Shown: piece after piece, positions 6,636-9,152 of the stretch
Layout: each line of letters starts with the position of its first letter
Numbering within the stretch: the first letter of the stretch is position 1
Assembly: GCA_946480705.1 (NCBI GenBank)
Contig: CAMLLF010000111.1
Span: 1-9,152 of the forward strand
Length of the DNA: 9,152 nt
Source: an uncultured Lysobacteraceae bacterium
GTDB lineage: Bacteria > Pseudomonadota > Gammaproteobacteria > Xanthomonadales > Rhodanobacteraceae
Reading direction: 5' to 3'
Translations under genes and position numbers: made by a program
The notes under the pieces: generated by a model
Told to the model about the DNA's origin: nothing
Database searches by the model: none
The model's input: the letters and a program-made list of their open reading frames with translations, nothing else

Positions 6636-6641
6636 TTCCTC
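6636..6641 (-). promoter_or_regulatory. Ribosome-binding site supporting the GTG start at 6629
   Basis: GAGGAA on the minus strand lies six bases before GTG 6629. The encoded protein begins directly with a good signal peptide from that GTG, so the two lines of evidence agree. Confidence 0.6.
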
Positions 6642-6707
6642 GTCGTTGACGGCCGGCGATGGTATTCGCTTTGCGCGACGTCGAGGAGTGCAATCGGTCC
6701 CGGCGCG

Positions 6708-9020
6708 CTACAGCAGTTTGTCCAGCGTGATCGGCAGCTCGCGGACACGCCGGCCGGTCGCGTTGAACACCGCGTTCGCCACGGCGGCCGCCACGCCGGT
6801 GATGCCGATCTCGCCGATGCCGCGCGCACCGAGCGGAGAGCGCGGATCCGGAATGCCGGTCCACATGACCTCGATCTCGGGCACGTCGAGATGCGAGGGT
6901 ACGTGATAGTCGGCGAGCGTCGCGTTCATGATCCGGCCATTGCGTGCGTCGAACAGCGTTTCCTCGGTCAGTGCGAGCCCGAGTCCCATGATCATTCCGC
7001 CTTTGAACTGGCTCGCCGCCGTCCTGGGATTGAGGATGGTTCCGCAGTCGAACGACCCGAGCAGCCGGTCGACGCGCACCTCGCCGGTCACGTCGCTGAC
7101 GCGCAGCTCGCAGAAGATCGCCGAGTAGCTGTGCATTGCGAACCGGAGCATCTCCAGCGGCAGATTTCCGGTGGCCGTCACCGTGAGGTCGTCGCGCCCG
7201 GCGCGCGCGAGAAGGGACTGGAAACGTTCGCGCCGCGACGCATCGGCGATGCCGGCCACGCTGCCGTCGATCAACTGAACCTCGTCCGCGCGCAGTCCCG
7301 CGACCGGACTGCCGTTGCCGGCGAGTTTCAGCAGTTCGGCGATCAGTTCTTTCACGGCCGCCGTGACGGCGCCGAGCAGCGACGCGGTCTGCCCGGAGCC
7401 GCCCGCGAACGGCGCGGGCGGCAGCATCGAGTCGCCGAGTTCGAACGAGACGGCTTCGGTAGTCAGGCCGAGGCGATCGGCCGCGTGCTGAATCTGCACC
7501 GTCGCCGTGCCCATGCCCATTTCCTGCGCCGAACTCGCCACCGTCGCCGTGCCGTCGCGACGCAGCGTGAGCCGCACGGTGGCACCGGGCATCCGCGTAT
7601 ACGGATAGGTGCCGGTCGCGCAGCCCATGCCGATCCGCCATTCGCCGTCGCGACGCGCTCCCGGTGTCGCGGTGCGCCGGTCCCAGCCGAAGCGCTGCGC
7701 GCCGTCTGCATAGGCCTTGGTCAGAGCCCGCTGCGGAAACGGATGCCCGTGAATCGGATGACGCTCGGGTTCGTTGCGGCGCCGCAGCTCGATCGGATCG
7801 AGCCCCATCGCCTGCGCGAGTTCGTCGATCGCGCTCTCGAGCGCGAACGTGCCGATCGCCTCGCCGGGCGCGCGCATGAACGTGTTCGGCACGACGTCGA
7901 GATCGAGATGACGCTGCAGGAACTCGACGTTTGCGGCGCGATAGAGCACGCGGCTGCCGAGCGTGAACTGCTCCGGACACGCGGCGTAAGCCGGCATCAC
8001 GGAATAGCCCGTGTGCACGAGCGCCGTGAATCGCCCGTCCGCGTCGGCACCGATCGCGACGCGCTGCTCGGACGGACTGCGTCCGCCGACGCTGCGATAG
8101 ACGCCCTCGCGCGTCAGCACGAGGCGAACCGGCCGGCGGGCGATTTTCGATGCAGCGACGGCGACGATCTGGTGATCCCAGAAACCCTTGCCGCCGAATC
8201 CGCCGCCGACGAACGGCGAGAAGACACGCACCTGTTCTTTCTTCAGTCCGAACAGTCTGGCGATCGTCGCGGCGGTGGCGGCGACCATCTGCGTCGTGTC
8301 GTGCACGATCAGCGCATCGTCCTGCCAGTCGACCGTGACGGCATGGAGCTCGATCGCGTTGTGATTGAGCGCCGGCGTCGTGTACACGGCGTCGACCGTG
8401 TGCGCGGCCTGCGCGAGCGCCCGATCGGCATCGCCCTTCGTCTCGTGGTTCTTCTCGATCAGGATCGAGGCCGGCGTGCGCGCATCGGCCTTGGCCTGCT
8501 CGAACCGCGTGCGCGCGTCGGCGCGCGCGTAGTCGACGCGAACGAGCGAGGCCGCATGATCGGCCTGTAGCTGCGTTTCGGCGAGGACGGCCGCGACGAT
8601 CTGTCCGTCATAGCGCACGTCGGCATCCTGCAGCACCGGAAGGCTGCTGTTGCCGATCGCCGACAGATTCGAGACGCCGATCAGATCCGGCGGCGCGAGC
8701 CGCGGCATGTTGCGGTGAGTCAGGACGAGGATGACGCCCGGCGCCGCTTGCGCCGCGGTTGTGTCGAGCCGTGCAATGCGTCCGCGCGCGACCGTGCTGT
8801 GCACGAGCGCTGCGTAGCACAGCCGGTCCATCGCGACCTCGGCCGCGAACCGCGCGGTGCCGGTCACTTTTGCCCGACCGTCCACGCGTATGTCGTGCCG
8901 CCCCACCGCGGCGACGCGCCCGATCAGCGCGTCGGGCCGGCTGCCCGGAAGCCACCGGTCGGGAACCCAGCCCAGCACGGTCCGCAGCGACGCGATCATC
9001 ACGTTCTGCAGCCGGCTCAT
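6708..9020 (-). CDS. paoC: PaoC-like molybdopterin-binding subunit of periplasmic aldehyde oxidoreductase
   Basis: A 770-residue member of the xanthine dehydrogenase/aldehyde oxidase large-subunit family, closest by eye to PaoC (YagR) of the PaoABC enzyme, which oxidises aldehydes to acids. Visible marks: the N-terminal GRHDIRVDGRAKVTGTARFA (40-59); FSPFVGGGFGGKGFWDHQ (267-284), a molybdopterin-contacting loop; MRAPGEA, carrying an arginine conserved in PaoC; SAQEMGMGT; and RGIGEIGITG, with the catalytic Glu at 737. The end (RVRELPITLDKLL) also matches PaoC. PaoC is about 730 residues; the excess lies mainly in the first 35 residues, which have no Tat or Sec signal. Partners export it with PaoA. 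ATG 9020 overlaps the preceding stop (ATGA) and has GGGAG (9027-9031) six bases upstream. A PaoD-type chaperone is not seen. The family is sure; the true substrate is not, as paralogues oxidise other substrates. Confidence 0.92.
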   Translation of the reverse strand: MSRLQNVMIASLRTVLGWVPDRWLPGSRPDALIGRVAAVGRHDIRVDGRAKVTGTARFAAEVAMDRLCYAALVHSTVARGRIARLDTTAAQAAPGVILVLTHRNMPRLAPPDLIGVSNLSAIGNSSLPVLQDADVRYDGQIVAAVLAETQLQADHAASLVRVDYARADARTRFEQAKADARTPASILIEKNHETKGDADRALAQAAHTVDAVYTTPALNHNAIELHAVTVDWQDDALIVHDTTQMVAATAATIARLFGLKKEQVRVFSPFVGGGFGGKGFWDHQIVAVAASKIARRPVRLVLTREGVYRSVGGRSPSEQRVAIGADADGRFTALVHTGYSVMPAYAACPEQFTLGSRVLYRAANVEFLQRHLDLDVVPNTFMRAPGEAIGTFALESAIDELAQAMGLDPIELRRRNEPERHPIHGHPFPQRALTKAYADGAQRFGWDRRTATPGARRDGEWRIGMGCATGTYPYTRMPGATVRLTLRRDGTATVASSAQEMGMGTATVQIQHAADRLGLTTEAVSFELGDSMLPPAPFAGGSGQTASLLGAVTAAVKELIAELLKLAGNGSPVAGLRADEVQLIDGSVAGIADASRRERFQSLLARAGRDDLTVTATGNLPLEMLRFAMHSYSAIFCELRVSDVTGEVRVDRLLGSFDCGTILNPRTAASQFKGGMIMGLGLALTEETLFDARNGRIMNATLADYHVPSHLDVPEIEVMWTGIPDPRSPLGARGIGEIGITGVAAAVANAVFNATGRRVRELPITLDKLL

Positions 9021-9152
9021 GGCGCGCTCCCGCCGAGCTGGGTCAGCACGGCGGTCGCCGTGCGAATCGCGAGGTCAACCTTGAAGGCGTTGTCGCGCTG
9101 CGGCGCGGCATCGACGAATTCCGTCGCGACGGCTGCAGCGAGCGCGTGCGGC
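9017..9152 (-). CDS. paoB: 3' end of PaoB-like FAD-binding subunit (partial)
   Basis: The last 44 codons of a gene entering from the right edge. The visible end includes FVDAAPQRDNAFKVDLAIRT and then ATAVLTQLGGSAP, ending in TGA 9017-9019. The D-N-A-F-K element followed by a helix is how PaoB (YagS) flavoprotein subunits end, within the C-terminal domain of the CO dehydrogenase flavoprotein family. Its TGA shares bases with the ATG of the PaoC-like gene, the same order and junction as in paoABC operons. The FAD subunit passes electrons from the molybdenum centre via the iron-sulfur subunit. By analogy the missing upstream gene should encode the PaoA iron-sulfur subunit with a Tat signal; this is a prediction beyond the window. 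Confidence 0.8.
   Translation of the reverse strand, partial: PHALAAAVATEFVDAAPQRDNAFKVDLAIRTATAVLTQLGGSAP

Noticed and set aside
6630..6707. Possible promoter between the PaoC-like and metallopeptidase genes
   Set aside because: A TACCAT-like element exists but no -35 element stands at a suitable distance, so the call is not supportable.
5227..7980. Very long minus-strand open frame (over 900 codons)
   Set aside because: It lies in another frame across the metallopeptidase and PaoC-like genes. The translation is Arg/Ala/His-rich without motifs, while those two genes show clear catalytic motifs.

Overview
The DNA is very G+C-rich, with strong G/C preference at third codon positions, GTG as well as ATG starts, and short or overlapping gene junctions. 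One secreted protein ends in Phe-Ala-Asp-Gly-Phe-Glu. I associate that tail, from memory, with exported proteins of Lysobacterales (Xanthomonadales), such as Dokdonella and relatives. An aerobic gammaproteobacterium of that order is the best guess; no rRNA or tRNA is present to confirm it.

Layout. Left part (1-2104, plus strand): a tightly overlapping operon. It holds the end of an unidentified gene, a cytoplasmic ClpP-like serine peptidase of the SDH_sah type, a MauE-type membrane protein, and a membrane-anchored MauD-like thioredoxin with a CEDC active site. MauE and MauD normally supply disulfide bonds to the small subunit of methylamine dehydrogenase, but no dehydrogenase subunit lies in this window. 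A perfect 11-bp hairpin (2116-2140) follows the operon.

Right part (about 2140-9152, minus strand, converging on the operon). Read in the direction of transcription from the right edge it holds: the end of a PaoB-like FAD subunit; a complete PaoC-like molybdopterin subunit of a periplasmic aldehyde oxidoreductase; a secreted M12-type zinc metallopeptidase with the FADGFE tail; a small secreted-protein gene broken by an apparent single-base frameshift; an 84-residue orphan with a strong ribosome-binding site; and an internally duplicated PepSY membrane protein that may be a heme-containing reductase. Between the PepSY gene and the convergence hairpin is a coding-like stretch of about 75 codons (around 2196-2430) with no clear start or stop, perhaps a gene remnant.

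How it fits together. The two pao genes form one translationally coupled unit. The other minus-strand genes have their own ribosome-binding sites and no clear shared pathway. The most unusual part is the peptidase-MauE-MauD trio, which looks like a maturation module for an exported, disulfide-bearing protein or peptide encoded upstream, outside the window. This is inference. No CRISPR array, transposon, phage gene or RNA gene was found.
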